A stretch of 64,000 nucleotides of DNA from Hyphomicrobiaceae bacterium (GCA_008933705.1 WBUN01000008.1:1-64000); one strand, 5' to 3'; shown: positions 8,223 to 16,476, counted from the first letter of the stretch. Notes: generated by a model from the letters alone, not told the origin. Program-made: numbers and translations.

Positions 8223-9082
8223 TCGGCGGCCGCCACCATTGGACGGTTGACCACGTCGAGAACGGCATCGGTGAGCGCGGAGACATGTTGCGCCGCTGCA
8301 CCGAATTTCGACGCGAGCGTGCCCGGCTGGTCGCGATAGTCGAGCGCCGTCGCCAGCGGTTGTGTGGCCGGAATCTGCGTGCCCAGTGCGGGATATTTCG
8401 CGCTGATGGCGGCGATGATGCCCTGCGCGCGGCTGTCCTGGCCCGATACGCGATTGGGCACGGTGCGATAGTTTCGGCCAGTGAGGTCCATCAATCGGCG
8501 GGCGAACCACCCGACATTGTCTTCCGCGGTGCGATCGGGAATGTAAGGGATGAGGACCAGATCGGCAGCGCGCAATGCACCCCAGACCAACTGGGACAGG
8601 CCCGGCGCACAGTCGATGATGACCTGGTCGTATGCGCCTTCCGCCGATCGGATGATCGTCGCCATGCGGTCCTGCATGTGATCGAACACGTTGCTGATGT
8701 TGTGAAAGCGCGCCTGCTGCGCGATCATCATCATCAGCTCCTTGTCGTCGAGGTCGTGTGAGCTCGGAATGATGTCCAGCGTCGGCCGCTCGCCCTTGGG
8801 GAGCAGCACGTCGCCGATGCCCTGCGTGACATACTCCTTCCAGTTGATCGGATCGTTGCCGGGTACCTGCATGAGAAGACCTGCGGTGGTGCGGTTGGTA
8901 TCCCGCGCCGACCGCCACTGCTCATGGCCCATGATGACGAGCGAACTGCTCGCCTGCGCATCGAGATCGATCAAGAGCACGCGCTGGCGGCCGGTCACAG
9001 CCAGACCGTAGGCCAGCATCATTGTCACGGTAGTCTTGCCGACGCCGCCGCGGCGGTTCGAGACGGCGATGAACTTAGCCAC
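8219..9082 (-). CDS. ParA/MinD-family ATPase, orphan, with altered signature lysine
   Basis: A 287-residue cytoplasmic P-loop ATPase of the ParA positioning family. The deviant Walker A reads SNRRGGVGKTTVTMML (about residues 8-23). Walker A' is LLIDLDAQASS and Walker B is VIIDCAPGLSQ. The lysine that normally precedes the GG pair (KGGxGKT) is replaced by Arg, while the second lysine is kept. The GTG at 9082 is chosen because GAGGAG lies six bases upstream; an ATG at 9115 would skip this site. No parB, parS-like repeats, rep gene or origin lies nearby, so it is likely a chromosomal cargo-positioning ATPase working with the coupled 131-residue protein. Confidence 0.85.
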   Translation of the reverse strand: MAKFIAVSNRRGGVGKTTVTMMLAYGLAVTGRQRVLLIDLDAQASSSLVIMGHEQWRSARDTNRTTAGLLMQVPGNDPINWKEYVTQGIGDVLLPKGERPTLDIIPSSHDLDDKELMMMIAQQARFHNISNVFDHMQDRMATIIRSAEGAYDQVIIDCAPGLSQLVWGALRAADLVLIPYIPDRTAEDNVGWFARRLMDLTGRNYRTVPNRVSGQDSRAQGIIAAISAKYPALGTQIPATQPLATALDYRDQPGTLASKFGAAAQHVSALTDAVLDVVNRPMVAAAE

Positions 9083-9344
9083 TTTATGCTCCTCGAGGTG
9101 CCTGCCTCCCCACACAAGGTATCCGCCGCACTGTGCAACCTACAGTACGTCCGCGGCCGCATTTTGGAGAACGTGGCACCGACGCCATCCCTGCCCCCTG
9201 GTCCGGCAAAGACTCAGGATCCCGCGTAGGCGGAAGGTTAACGGAGCGCGGCGTCCAAGCCGTTGATATTCTGGAAGAAAGGTTAAGCGCCGCGTGTGGG
9301 CAACCGCAAGCCATGAGGCAAGCCGGCAAAATGGCACCGCAGGC

Positions 9345-9377
9345 AAGAAAATTCCGACAGCCGTGCAGCCGGCTGTC
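9345..9377 (-). terminator. probable rho-independent terminator
   Basis: On the minus strand an 8-bp perfect stem (GACAGCCG / CGGCTGTC, loop of six, 9356-9377) is followed by GGAATTTTCTT. It overlaps the stop codon of the unknown secreted protein gene and could end the glucan operon. The T-run is short and interrupted, so strength is uncertain. The rest of the gap 9083-9344 shows no gene. Confidence 0.5.
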
Positions 9378-10389
9378 ATTTCCTGGCGGGTTGTACGGGC
9401 TCTTTGCCGTCGGCGAAGGTGCTGAAGACCATATCGGGCGAGCTCGTATTGTGTCGCGACGGGGAGACGCGTCCGGCCCAGGTATCGGTCGCCGTTGCCC
9501 GCTTGAAGGCCATGATGCCCTCCTCGCGCCAGCCTTTGGCGCCACTCTCGCGCACCGCGATGCGTGCCACGTCATTGTTGAAGTCGGTGACGTACATCGA
9601 GCGCAGCGCCGCGAAGGGGCGCCCTTCGACCGGCTTGTCGAAGGCGACCTCCAGCGTGTGCCGGTTTTGATCGACGGCCGTCATGCGAACCGTCGCCGAC
9701 CCCCCGCGCTCGAAATCGAGCTTGAAGCTGCGCGCCTTCGGATCGAAGGCGATCTCCCTGATGCGGACGATCGGGCGCTGATCAACCTCCACGGGGCCAA
9801 CCAGGAAAGAGGAGCCGAACGCGGTCGGTGCCATGCCGGCAGGCGCCCGGGGGCGCAGGCGCCAGTAACCGTCCTGCGGATAGAGGACGAGCACCTCCTC
9901 GCCTCCCATGGGGCGGATCATCCAGACCTGGAGCAGGTGCAGGCCCTTCTCGACACGGTCGCCTATGCGCACGGTCGCCGCGGCCGGACGCCAGAAGGTG
10001 GGGAAGGTCAAACCGACCACCCACATGTCGATGTCCTCGTAGATCGTCTTGCGCTTCGGCGGCTGCGGCGGGCCCGGCGTCGGGTCGCCCTTGGCGGTGC
10101 AGCCGGTCCAATCCGCCTCGAAGCTGTCGCGCTGCAGGGTGCCGATGTAGGCCGGGTGCGCCGCCTCTATGCGGAAACGACGCACGTCCCTGGAGGTGAA
10201 ATTGAGGGTGACGTTGTCCTTCTCGGCGCACAGCACCGGCTCGCTGGCGTTCGTCACCTCGACGGCGAGGGTGCTGGGCGTTTGGGCGTGGGCGGGAACT
10301 GAGCAGACGGCAAGGAGGAAGCACACCATTGCCGCGAGCACGGCAGGGACTCCCCTCTCCCCTCTGGGGAGGGAATATGGCCAGCGCAT
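9376..10389 (-). CDS. unknown secreted protein, last gene of the mdoH operon
   Basis: This protein of about 337 residues was not recognised. A signal peptide core (VLAAMVCFLLAVCSVPAHAQ) precedes a beta-rich periplasmic domain with repeated strand-like stretches and two cysteines (VLCAEKD, WTGCTAK) that may pair. I list the ATG at 10389, four bases from the stop of the upstream FkbM gene. The first codons from there run through a GC-rich inverted repeat (10351-10373). A GTG at 10341, eight bases after GGGGAG, gives a shorter and cleaner signal peptide and may be the true start. The position suggests a role in glucan modification or export, but nothing in the sequence proves it. Confidence 0.65.
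   Translation of the reverse strand: MRWPYSLPRGERGVPAVLAAMVCFLLAVCSVPAHAQTPSTLAVEVTNASEPVLCAEKDNVTLNFTSRDVRRFRIEAAHPAYIGTLQRDSFEADWTGCTAKGDPTPGPPQPPKRKTIYEDIDMWVVGLTFPTFWRPAAATVRIGDRVEKGLHLLQVWMIRPMGGEEVLVLYPQDGYWRLRPRAPAGMAPTAFGSSFLVGPVEVDQRPIVRIREIAFDPKARSFKLDFERGGSATVRMTAVDQNRHTLEVAFDKPVEGRPFAALRSMYVTDFNNDVARIAVRESGAKGWREEGIMAFKRATATDTWAGRVSPSRHNTSSPDMVFSTFADGKEPVQPARK
10351..10373. repeat. GC-rich REP-like inverted repeat
   Basis: CTCCCC-TCT-GGGGAG (10357-10371) lies inside a longer TCCCCTC-rich run. Such CCCTCTCCCC/GGGGAGAGGG elements are common between genes in alphaproteobacteria. Here it is at the junction of two operon genes and may be read as codons SLPRGERGVP if the upstream ATG is used. 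Confidence 0.5.
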
Positions 10390-10393
10390 CTGC

Positions 10394-11164
10394 CTAGCGT
10401 TGCAGAACACAATAAACGTCCCCGGAGTTGGCCGCATGGGGGAGGGCCGTGATATGGGCCGCCATCTCTGACGTGGAGATCCAGCGATCAAACGTCAGCA
10501 TCTGGCTTTCGCCCAGGGCCACGTCGAAACCGTACGCCCCGAGCGAGGCTAGCCGATCGAGGCATTGCAGGGCCACCTCGCGCTGGATCGTGGTGAACTC
10601 GAAGGAAAGCGCCGGCAGGGGAACGGACAGCCCTGCGAGAACCTCGTTCTCGAAGCCCTCGACGTCGATCTTGGCGAACGCCGGCGTGCCATGCTCGGCG
10701 ATCAGCCGGTCGAGCGTCGTGACGGGAACCTCGATGGTCTCATCCCAGACCTGGCCTTCCCACCCGCCAGCGCCGTCGGCGGCCTTGATGAAGTCGGCGG
10801 ATGCGGTCGTGACGGTTGGGTTGCGGGAGTTGACCTGCAGCGCAAGCGTGCCCGGCCGCGGGCCGCACGCGGCCTCGATCAGCGTCACAGCCGCATCGCC
10901 GGCGTAGATCGCGCGAATGGCGCGCGCGCACAAGGGTTGCGGCTCCAGCGCCACGACGCGTGCGCCCGCACGGCGGAAGCTGCCGATGCGATCGCCGACG
11001 TGGCTCCCGATGTCGAAAGCGAGATCACCGGCGCGAACGAAGCGCGCGTACAGGGCATCCATCGCCGCGTCGCGCTTCGCATCCCCATAATACACGTCGA
11101 GCGAGCGCTTCAGGCCGGCGAAGGCCGGATCGCGCTTCAGCCCGTCTACGCGCGCCGCGTACAT
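10394..11164 (-). CDS. FkbM-family SAM-dependent methyltransferase
   Basis: A 256-residue methyltransferase. The SAM motif is AFDIGSHVGDRIGSFRRAGA (about residues 49-68) followed by VVALEPQP. The FkbM block is FAKIDVEGFENEVLAGL. The frame reaches further upstream, but that part lies inside the glucosyltransferase gene. The ATG at 11164 begins two bases after the mdoH stop (11167-11169), a normal operon junction. Its position directly after mdoH suggests it modifies the same glucan or a related surface sugar. This is an inference, as FkbM enzymes have varied acceptors. Confidence 0.85.
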   Translation of the reverse strand: MYAARVDGLKRDPAFAGLKRSLDVYYGDAKRDAAMDALYARFVRAGDLAFDIGSHVGDRIGSFRRAGARVVALEPQPLCARAIRAIYAGDAAVTLIEAACGPRPGTLALQVNSRNPTVTTASADFIKAADGAGGWEGQVWDETIEVPVTTLDRLIAEHGTPAFAKIDVEGFENEVLAGLSVPLPALSFEFTTIQREVALQCLDRLASLGAYGFDVALGESQMLTFDRWISTSEMAAHITALPHAANSGDVYCVLQR

Positions 11165-11166
11165 GA

Positions 11167-12981
11167 TCAATCTCGCGTCGAAGGCAAAGCGAGAACCGCC
11201 GTCACCTCGCGCGGGGGCGCGAAGTCCTCCGGAATGCCACATACGCCGAGCCAGCGCAGAGCGCGCCCGAAGTGAGGATCCGCCGTCAGCACGGCGAAGG
11301 GAACGGCGAGCAGATAGCCGGCGGTCAGCGGCAGGCTCCACCAGAACACCGCCGGCGCGATGATGAGCAGGGCACCGCAGACGACGATGCCGAACAGGGT
11401 CTGCGGCCACAGATGCTCGGCGGCCTCGCTCCAGGACAGCCGCTGCGCATCACGGGATTGACCGCCCCATGTCACCGATTTTCCGAACAGCAATCCGACC
11501 ATGAAGATGGTGGTGCGGATGGTGGAGACGGCACCCTGCAGGAACGAGAAGACGAGTTCGATGGCCGCACCTGCCGCGAAGCGCAGCCAGCCACCATAGC
11601 GCGCGACGCCCCCGCGCGTCAGCATCGCATCGAGCAGGCCGGCGATCTTGGGCATCAGGTACATTGTGAAGAACGTGACGTAGAGGCCGATCGCCAGACC
11701 GGCGGGGAAATCCGGGATGCCGCGCGCCTGCCAGGCGGTGATGGGCAGCAGCGCGATCATCAGCGTCCAGGCGGGGATGCCGACGAACATCAGGATCGCC
11801 CACACGAGCTGGAAGCGGCTCATGGGGTAGAGGCCCGGCAGATCGAGCAGCTTCAGGTACTGCATGTTGCCCTGACACCAGCGCACGTCGCGACGCGCGA
11901 ACTCGAGCATGGTCGGCGGGTTTTCCTCCCAGCTTCCGCGCTCCTCGGGCAGCACGCGCACCTCGTAGCCGGCACGGCGCATCAAGGTGGCCTCGACCTG
12001 ATCGTGCGAGAGCACGTGGCCGCCAAGCGGCGGCTTGCCGGGCAGGAGGGGCAGGTCGCATTGCTCGTGGAACGGCTTGATGCGCACCACGGCGTTGTGA
12101 CCCCAGAACGGGCCGCAGTCACCCACCCACCACGCCTGGCCGACGGTGTAGGAGCGCATGCCGTGGCGCATGCCGAACTGGAAGATGCGGGCAAAGCCGC
12201 TCGACGACGGCATGCCGACGACCAGGCTCTGCAGGATGCCGATCTTTGGGTGGGCCTGCATCATGCGCACGAGACGCACGATCTGCTCGCCCGACATCAG
12301 ACTGTCGGCATCAAGCGGCAGCATGAGTGCGAAGTCCTTGCCCCACCTGTCGCAGAAGTCGCGCACGTTGCCGGCCTTGTAGCCGGCGTTGTCGGTGCGG
12401 CGGCGATAGACGATGCGATCGCGGTCGGGATCGGCGGCTTTCCAGGCCTCGAGGGCGGCCTCCTCGGCGGCACCGACGGTCGCATCGTTGGTGTCGCTCA
12501 GCACGAAGTAGCTGAAGGCGGCACCCTCGCCGGTGGCGTCGACGCTGGCTTTGACGGTCCTGAGGCGAAGGATCGCGCGGGCAGGATCCTCGTTGCGCAC
12601 CGTCATGAAGATTGCTGTCTTGATGCGCAGCGGCGTCTCCTCGTCGCCGGCGGCGGCATAGGGGGCGACCTCTGCCGTGACGTCCTTGCGGACATGCAGG
12701 ACCCAGAGGCCGATCAGCGCGTTCCAGAAGCCGAGCACGGTCCAAGGTGTGCCGAAGGCGAAGCAAACGAACAGGATGGCGTCGACCCAGGTCCAGCCTC
12801 CCGTGCCCAGGATGCGTGCGGCTGCCCAGAGCAGCAGCAGATAGGTGACGACGTTCAACGTGAAGACGAGGCGGCGGCGGCGCGTCAGCTCGGCGATGGA
12901 CTGGAGCCCCGTTGGTGTCGTAAGGCTCAGATGCCCCGGAGGCATGGCCATCGGCGCGGAGGTATTGAGACTGTCGCTCAT
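11167..12981 (-). CDS. mdoH: glucans biosynthesis glucosyltransferase MdoH/OpgH
   Basis: A 604-residue inner-membrane processive glucosyltransferase (GT2) expected to polymerise UDP-glucose into the beta-glucan backbone of osmoregulated periplasmic glucans. Two N-terminal membrane segments precede the catalytic domain. The domain shows the acidic motif PLDADSLMSG, then SHDQVEATLMRRAG, and the acceptor-site motif RRDVRWCQGN, a QxxRW analogue. At least four C-terminal membrane helices follow. It is shorter than the enterobacterial protein, mainly at the N-terminus. The start at 12981 is the first ATG with a sensible N-terminus; upstream ATGs run into the divergent gene. No mdoG partner is adjacent, which is unusual. 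Confidence 0.88.
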   Translation of the reverse strand: MSDSLNTSAPMAMPPGHLSLTTPTGLQSIAELTRRRRLVFTLNVVTYLLLLWAAARILGTGGWTWVDAILFVCFAFGTPWTVLGFWNALIGLWVLHVRKDVTAEVAPYAAAGDEETPLRIKTAIFMTVRNEDPARAILRLRTVKASVDATGEGAAFSYFVLSDTNDATVGAAEEAALEAWKAADPDRDRIVYRRRTDNAGYKAGNVRDFCDRWGKDFALMLPLDADSLMSGEQIVRLVRMMQAHPKIGILQSLVVGMPSSSGFARIFQFGMRHGMRSYTVGQAWWVGDCGPFWGHNAVVRIKPFHEQCDLPLLPGKPPLGGHVLSHDQVEATLMRRAGYEVRVLPEERGSWEENPPTMLEFARRDVRWCQGNMQYLKLLDLPGLYPMSRFQLVWAILMFVGIPAWTLMIALLPITAWQARGIPDFPAGLAIGLYVTFFTMYLMPKIAGLLDAMLTRGGVARYGGWLRFAAGAAIELVFSFLQGAVSTIRTTIFMVGLLFGKSVTWGGQSRDAQRLSWSEAAEHLWPQTLFGIVVCGALLIIAPAVFWWSLPLTAGYLLAVPFAVLTADPHFGRALRWLGVCGIPEDFAPPREVTAVLALPSTRD

Positions 12982-13019
12982 GCAAGCATCATCCGAAGCT
13001 GAAGAGGCAGACGGGAACC

Positions 13020-14045
13020 ATGCCCGCCCGGCGCGGTAACATGATGACGCGGCGATCCGTCGGCAAGACCCGCATTGCCCGCGCCATCTGGTATGCCAAG
13101 AAAGGTGTGGTGGAGCTGCGTGCCGCCCATCTGCCCATGCCAAAGCCGGGGGAAGCACGCGTGCGCACCCTCTTCAGCGGTGTCAGCCGAGGGACGGAGC
13201 GCCTCGTCTTCAGTGGGGCGGTCGGCCAAAGTGAATGGGAGCGCATGCGGGGGCCAATGCAGGAAGGCGCGTTTCCTTTCCCCGTGAAATACGGCTATTG
13301 CGCGACCGGAGTTGTAGAGGAAGGTCCTGCGGACCTGGTTGGACGAGCGGTCTTTTGCCTCCATCCGCATCAAGACTACTTTGTAGCGCCGGCTGCGGCA
13401 TTAGCGCCCATACCGGACGGCATTCCCGCCCGCAGGGCGACGCTTGCCGCCAATACGGAGACGGCTCTCAATGCCCTGTGGGATGGCGGCGCTGGGCCTG
13501 GAGACCGCATCGTCATCATCGGTGCGGGCGTGGTCGGCCTGCTGGTCGCGTCTGTGGCCGCGCGGCTGCCGGGTGCGGTCGTGACGGCCGTAGACGTCGA
13601 TGAAGCGCGTCGCCCCATCGTCGAAGCGTTGGGTGCCCGATTTGCGCGGCCCGAGCATGCCCCCGCCGATGCCGATCTCGTATTCCACGCCAGCGCCACA
13701 GCCGAGGGCTTGAACGCCGCCATGAAATGCGCGGGGTTCGAAGGCACCATTGTGGAAATGAGCTGGTATGGCGACCGCGCTGTTTCCGTGGAGCTCGGCG
13801 GCGCTTTCCACAGCCGCCGGCTGAAGCTCATTTCCTCACAGGTAGGCCACGTCTCGTCAGGTCGCAGGGCGCGGTGGAGCCATCGACGCCGGCTGGAGAC
13901 TGCACTTGGCTTGCTGGCCAGCCCCGCGCTTGATGCTCTGGTCGCCGAGGAGGTCGCGTTCGAGGACGCGCCGCGAGAGCTTCCCCGCATTCTTGCACAG
14001 GGAGCAGGCGGTCTCGCTCCCGTCATCCGCTACGCCGAAGCCTGA
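13020..14045 (+). CDS. medium-chain dehydrogenase (zinc-binding alcohol dehydrogenase-like)
   Basis: A 341-residue NAD(P)-dependent oxidoreductase of the MDR superfamily. The N-terminal GroES-like domain contains LFSGVSRGTERLVFSG. The Rossmann domain begins IVIIGAGVVGLLVASVAA. The usual catalytic zinc ligands (Cys in GxCxSD, then HE) and the four-Cys structural zinc site are not visible, and SRGTE takes the place of the cysteine motif. This pattern recalls BchC-like reductases, though no bacteriochlorophyll genes are nearby. The gene opens a forward row with a PTPS-like protein, a glycosyltransferase and a methyltransferase, so it probably oxidises or reduces an intermediate of that pathway. 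In-frame ATGs at 13041 and 13044 are alternative starts. Confidence 0.8.
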   Translation: MPARRGNMMTRRSVGKTRIARAIWYAKKGVVELRAAHLPMPKPGEARVRTLFSGVSRGTERLVFSGAVGQSEWERMRGPMQEGAFPFPVKYGYCATGVVEEGPADLVGRAVFCLHPHQDYFVAPAAALAPIPDGIPARRATLAANTETALNALWDGGAGPGDRIVIIGAGVVGLLVASVAARLPGAVVTAVDVDEARRPIVEALGARFARPEHAPADADLVFHASATAEGLNAAMKCAGFEGTIVEMSWYGDRAVSVELGGAFHSRRLKLISSQVGHVSSGRRARWSHRRRLETALGLLASPALDALVAEEVAFEDAPRELPRILAQGAGGLAPVIRYAEA

Positions 14046-14064
14046 TCATCTGGAGATTCAACGA

Positions 14065-14463
14065 ATGTACGCCGTCGAGGTCCGTGACCGGATCATGATT
14101 GCCCACAGCCTTCCCGATCCGTTCTTCGGACCGGCGCAGACAATGCATGGTGCAACTTTCGTGGTCGACGTCGCCTTCTTCCGCGAGACGCTCACCGGGC
14201 AGAACGTGGTGGTGGACATCGGCGCGGCGCTCGACGTGCTCGGCAAGACCCTCAAGCCGCTGGCCTATCAGAACCTTGATGCGCTGCCGCAGTTCAAAGG
14301 CAAGCTGACGACCACGGAGTTTCTGTGTCGCTACGTGTTCGACGCCATGGTCAAGGCGGCCAAGGAGGGCGCACTCGGCGAGGACGGCAAGGGCCTATCG
14401 AAAATCCGTGTCATCCTGCACGAGACGGATCTTGCGCGGGCATCGTTCGAGGGGCCGGTATAG
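14065..14463 (+). CDS. divergent 6-pyruvoyl-tetrahydropterin synthase / QueD-family protein
   Basis: A 132-residue T-fold protein. The family acts on dihydroneopterin triphosphate to make pyruvoyl- or carboxy-tetrahydropterin using a zinc triad and a Cys/Asp/His relay. Family marks seen are the N-terminal IMIAHSL, the MHGATF block, VVDIGAALDVL, the LTTTEFLCRYVF helix and C-terminal VILHETDLARASFEG. The zinc motif normally written HGHNY is HGATF here, so the third His ligand is replaced by Ala. The catalytic Cys upstream of it is also absent (GPAQTMHG). It may catalyse a different reaction on a pterin. TGGAG lies nine bases before the ATG at 14065. Confidence 0.82.
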   Translation: MYAVEVRDRIMIAHSLPDPFFGPAQTMHGATFVVDVAFFRETLTGQNVVVDIGAALDVLGKTLKPLAYQNLDALPQFKGKLTTTEFLCRYVFDAMVKAAKEGALGEDGKGLSKIRVILHETDLARASFEGPV

Positions 14464-14562
14464 GCATGTTTGCGTCAAGCGCGCCGAATGCCAGTGCTGT
14501 CAACCTGGTGCTCGTCACCGGGATGCGTCGTGCCTCCGGCTCCCAAGCTTGCGGTTGGCTGG

Positions 14563-14585
14563 ATACCGGGGACGAGCCCCGGTAT
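14563..14585. repeat. REP-like hairpin
   Basis: A perfect 9-bp inverted repeat ATACCGGGG / CCCCGGTAT with a five-base spacer lies in the 133-bp gap between the PTPS-like gene and the glycosyltransferase gene. No T-run follows, so it is more like an extragenic palindrome than a terminator. It might still stabilise the upstream mRNA. Confidence 0.6.
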
Positions 14586-14596
14586 GACATCGCATC

Positions 14597-15643
14597 ATGA
14601 TTCCCGCCGCATTCGCCATCCCCGGCGACATCGACCTGCCGACCGGCGGCTATACGTACGACCGCCGGGTGTTGGCGCTGCTGCCGTCTTTCGGCGTCGC
14701 AGCCCGGCATGTCGCGTTGCCCGGCTCGTTCCCGGAGCCGACGCCGGGCGATCTCGCGGTAACCGCAGGTATCCTGTCCGCCGTGGCGCCGGGCGAGCCG
14801 CTGATCATCGATGGGCTGGCCTACGGCGCGATGCCGGCAGATCTGATCAAGGATCTGCGCGCTCCGATCATCGCGCTTGTCCATCACCCGCTGTGCCTGG
14901 AGGCTGGGCTTGCGGAGCCGCGGCGGCGGCAGCTCTACGCGTCTGAAAAGGCGGCGCTTGCGCTGGCGAGGCGCATCGTCACCGTCAGTCGGGCGACTGC
15001 CGAAACGCTGGCGTCCGATTTCGGAGTTCCCGCGAGCCAGATGACAGTGGCAGAGCCCGGAACCGACCGCGCGGATCGCGCGGCCGGCGGCAACCGTCCG
15101 CTCCGCCTGCTGGCGGTCGGCTCCGTGGTGCCGCGCAAGGCCTACGACATTCTGGTATGCGCTCTGGCTCCGCTGAAGGATCACGACTGGCGCCTGTCGA
15201 TCGTCGGCGCCACGGACCGCAGCACGGAAGCGCTCGCCGCTCTGCACGCAGCCATGCGCGACACAGGGCTTGCGGACCGCGTCACCATTGCGGGCCCCGT
15301 CAATCAGGATGCACTTGCAGAGCATTACGCTGCTGCTGACGCATTCCTGATGCCATCGCTCTACGAGGGCTACGGCATGGTGCTCGCCGAAGCCATGGCG
15401 CGCGGCCTGCCGATCGTGTGTACAACCGGCGGTGCGGCGGCCGATACTGCGCCCGACGATGCCGCCATCAAGGTGCCGCCGGGCGATGCCGGTGCGCTGA
15501 GCGCGGCCATCGGGCGCGTGCTGAGCGACGCGAGCTTGCGCCGCAGCATGTCCGATGCGTCGTGGGCGGCTGGACAGAAGCTGCCCGGCTGGGGTGATAC
15601 CGCCGGCAAGATCGCCGCCGTCATCAAGGAGGTCGCCGGATGA
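14597..15643 (+). CDS. glycosyltransferase family 4 of the pterin-like cluster
   Basis: A 348-residue GT-B glycosyltransferase. The N-terminal acceptor half holds the Gly-rich IPGDIDLPTGGYTYDRRVL. The donor half has LLAVGSVVPRKAYDILV and the E-x7-E motif in PSLYEGYGMVLAEAMARG. It has no membrane segment, so it is probably a soluble enzyme acting on a small or lipid acceptor. Its TGA overlaps the ATG of the methyltransferase gene (ATGA at 15640-15643). Its position between a PTPS homologue and a methyltransferase suggests that it glycosylates a pterin-like product. The sugar donor is unknown. Confidence 0.85.
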   Translation: MIPAAFAIPGDIDLPTGGYTYDRRVLALLPSFGVAARHVALPGSFPEPTPGDLAVTAGILSAVAPGEPLIIDGLAYGAMPADLIKDLRAPIIALVHHPLCLEAGLAEPRRRQLYASEKAALALARRIVTVSRATAETLASDFGVPASQMTVAEPGTDRADRAAGGNRPLRLLAVGSVVPRKAYDILVCALAPLKDHDWRLSIVGATDRSTEALAALHAAMRDTGLADRVTIAGPVNQDALAEHYAAADAFLMPSLYEGYGMVLAEAMARGLPIVCTTGGAAADTAPDDAAIKVPPGDAGALSAAIGRVLSDASLRRSMSDASWAAGQKLPGWGDTAGKIAAVIKEVAG

Positions 15644-16476
15644 GCGGCTTCAGTCCGCAATGGCTCGACCTGCGCGAGCCTGTCGACCACCGCTCGCGCA
15701 ACAAGGGGCTCGGCCGTGCCCTCGCCAAGCACTTCGAAGGCTGGCGCCCAATGACCGTGGTCGACATCGGCTGCGGCACCGGCTCCAATCTGCGCGCGAC
15801 GGCCCCGCTCCTCGGGCCGGATCAGCATTGGACACTGGTGGACTACGACCAGGCGCTGCTGGATGCTGCCGTCGAGCGGCTCTCCGCCTGGGCCGATGGC
15901 GCCGACCGGCAGGACGGCAAGCTTGCCCTGTTCAAGGGCGCCAAACGCATCAATGTGGAGTTCAGGCGTGCCGATTTGGCGGGCGATCTCGAAGGCGCCC
16001 TCGGCCCAGGCGCCAACCTTGTGACGGCATCGGCGTTCTTCGATTTGGTGTCGGCCGACTTCATCTCGGCTTTGGTGACCGCCGTGGCGCGGCGCAAGGC
16101 CGCCTTCTTCACGGTTCTGACCTACGACGGCGATCAGCGCTGGACGCCCGAGCATGACGCGGATGCGGCCATGGCGGACGCCTTCCACGCACATCAGGCG
16201 ACCGACAAGGGCTTCGGGGCCGCAGCCGGGCCGAATGCGCCGGATCTGCTGGGCGAGGCACTCGCCGCGGCCGGCTACACCGTGACGGAGGCCGACAGCG
16301 CGTGGCGGCTCGGCGAGGGCGACGGGGCCCTGATTGCCGATCTGGCGCGCGGCTTCGCCGAAGCTGTGCGCGAGACGGGCAAGGTCGAGGCATCCGTCAT
16401 TGCCGACTGGGTGGCCGTGCTGCGCACCGGCGCGGTTGTCGGCCACACCGACACGCTGGCCTTGCCGCCCGCTTGA
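15640..16476 (+). CDS. class I SAM-dependent methyltransferase
   Basis: A 278-residue methyltransferase translationally coupled to the glycosyltransferase. Motif I is TVVDIGCGTGSNLRATAPLL (about residues 38-57), and the acidic residue after strand beta-2 is in WTLVDYDQALLDAA. A later block ASAFFDLVSADF corresponds to motif IV. The substrate cannot be read. The tight coupling suggests a tailoring step on the product of the neighbouring glycosyltransferase. Its stop is 32 bases from the stop of the convergent cytochrome b561 gene. Confidence 0.85.
   Translation: MSGFSPQWLDLREPVDHRSRNKGLGRALAKHFEGWRPMTVVDIGCGTGSNLRATAPLLGPDQHWTLVDYDQALLDAAVERLSAWADGADRQDGKLALFKGAKRINVEFRRADLAGDLEGALGPGANLVTASAFFDLVSADFISALVTAVARRKAAFFTVLTYDGDQRWTPEHDADAAMADAFHAHQATDKGFGAAAGPNAPDLLGEALAAAGYTVTEADSAWRLGEGDGALIADLARGFAEAVRETGKVEASVIADWVAVLRTGAVVGHTDTLALPPA

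Noticed and set aside
8223-8918. Extension of the small ParA-partner gene upstream to an ATG at 8918
   Set aside because: That part is out of frame inside the ParA-like gene, whereas the ATGA overlap at 8219-8222 gives a natural start.
9236-9290. Two GGTTAA motifs considered as a CtrA-binding site
   Set aside because: CtrA boxes need TTAA pairs spaced by seven bases; these are about 44 bases apart.
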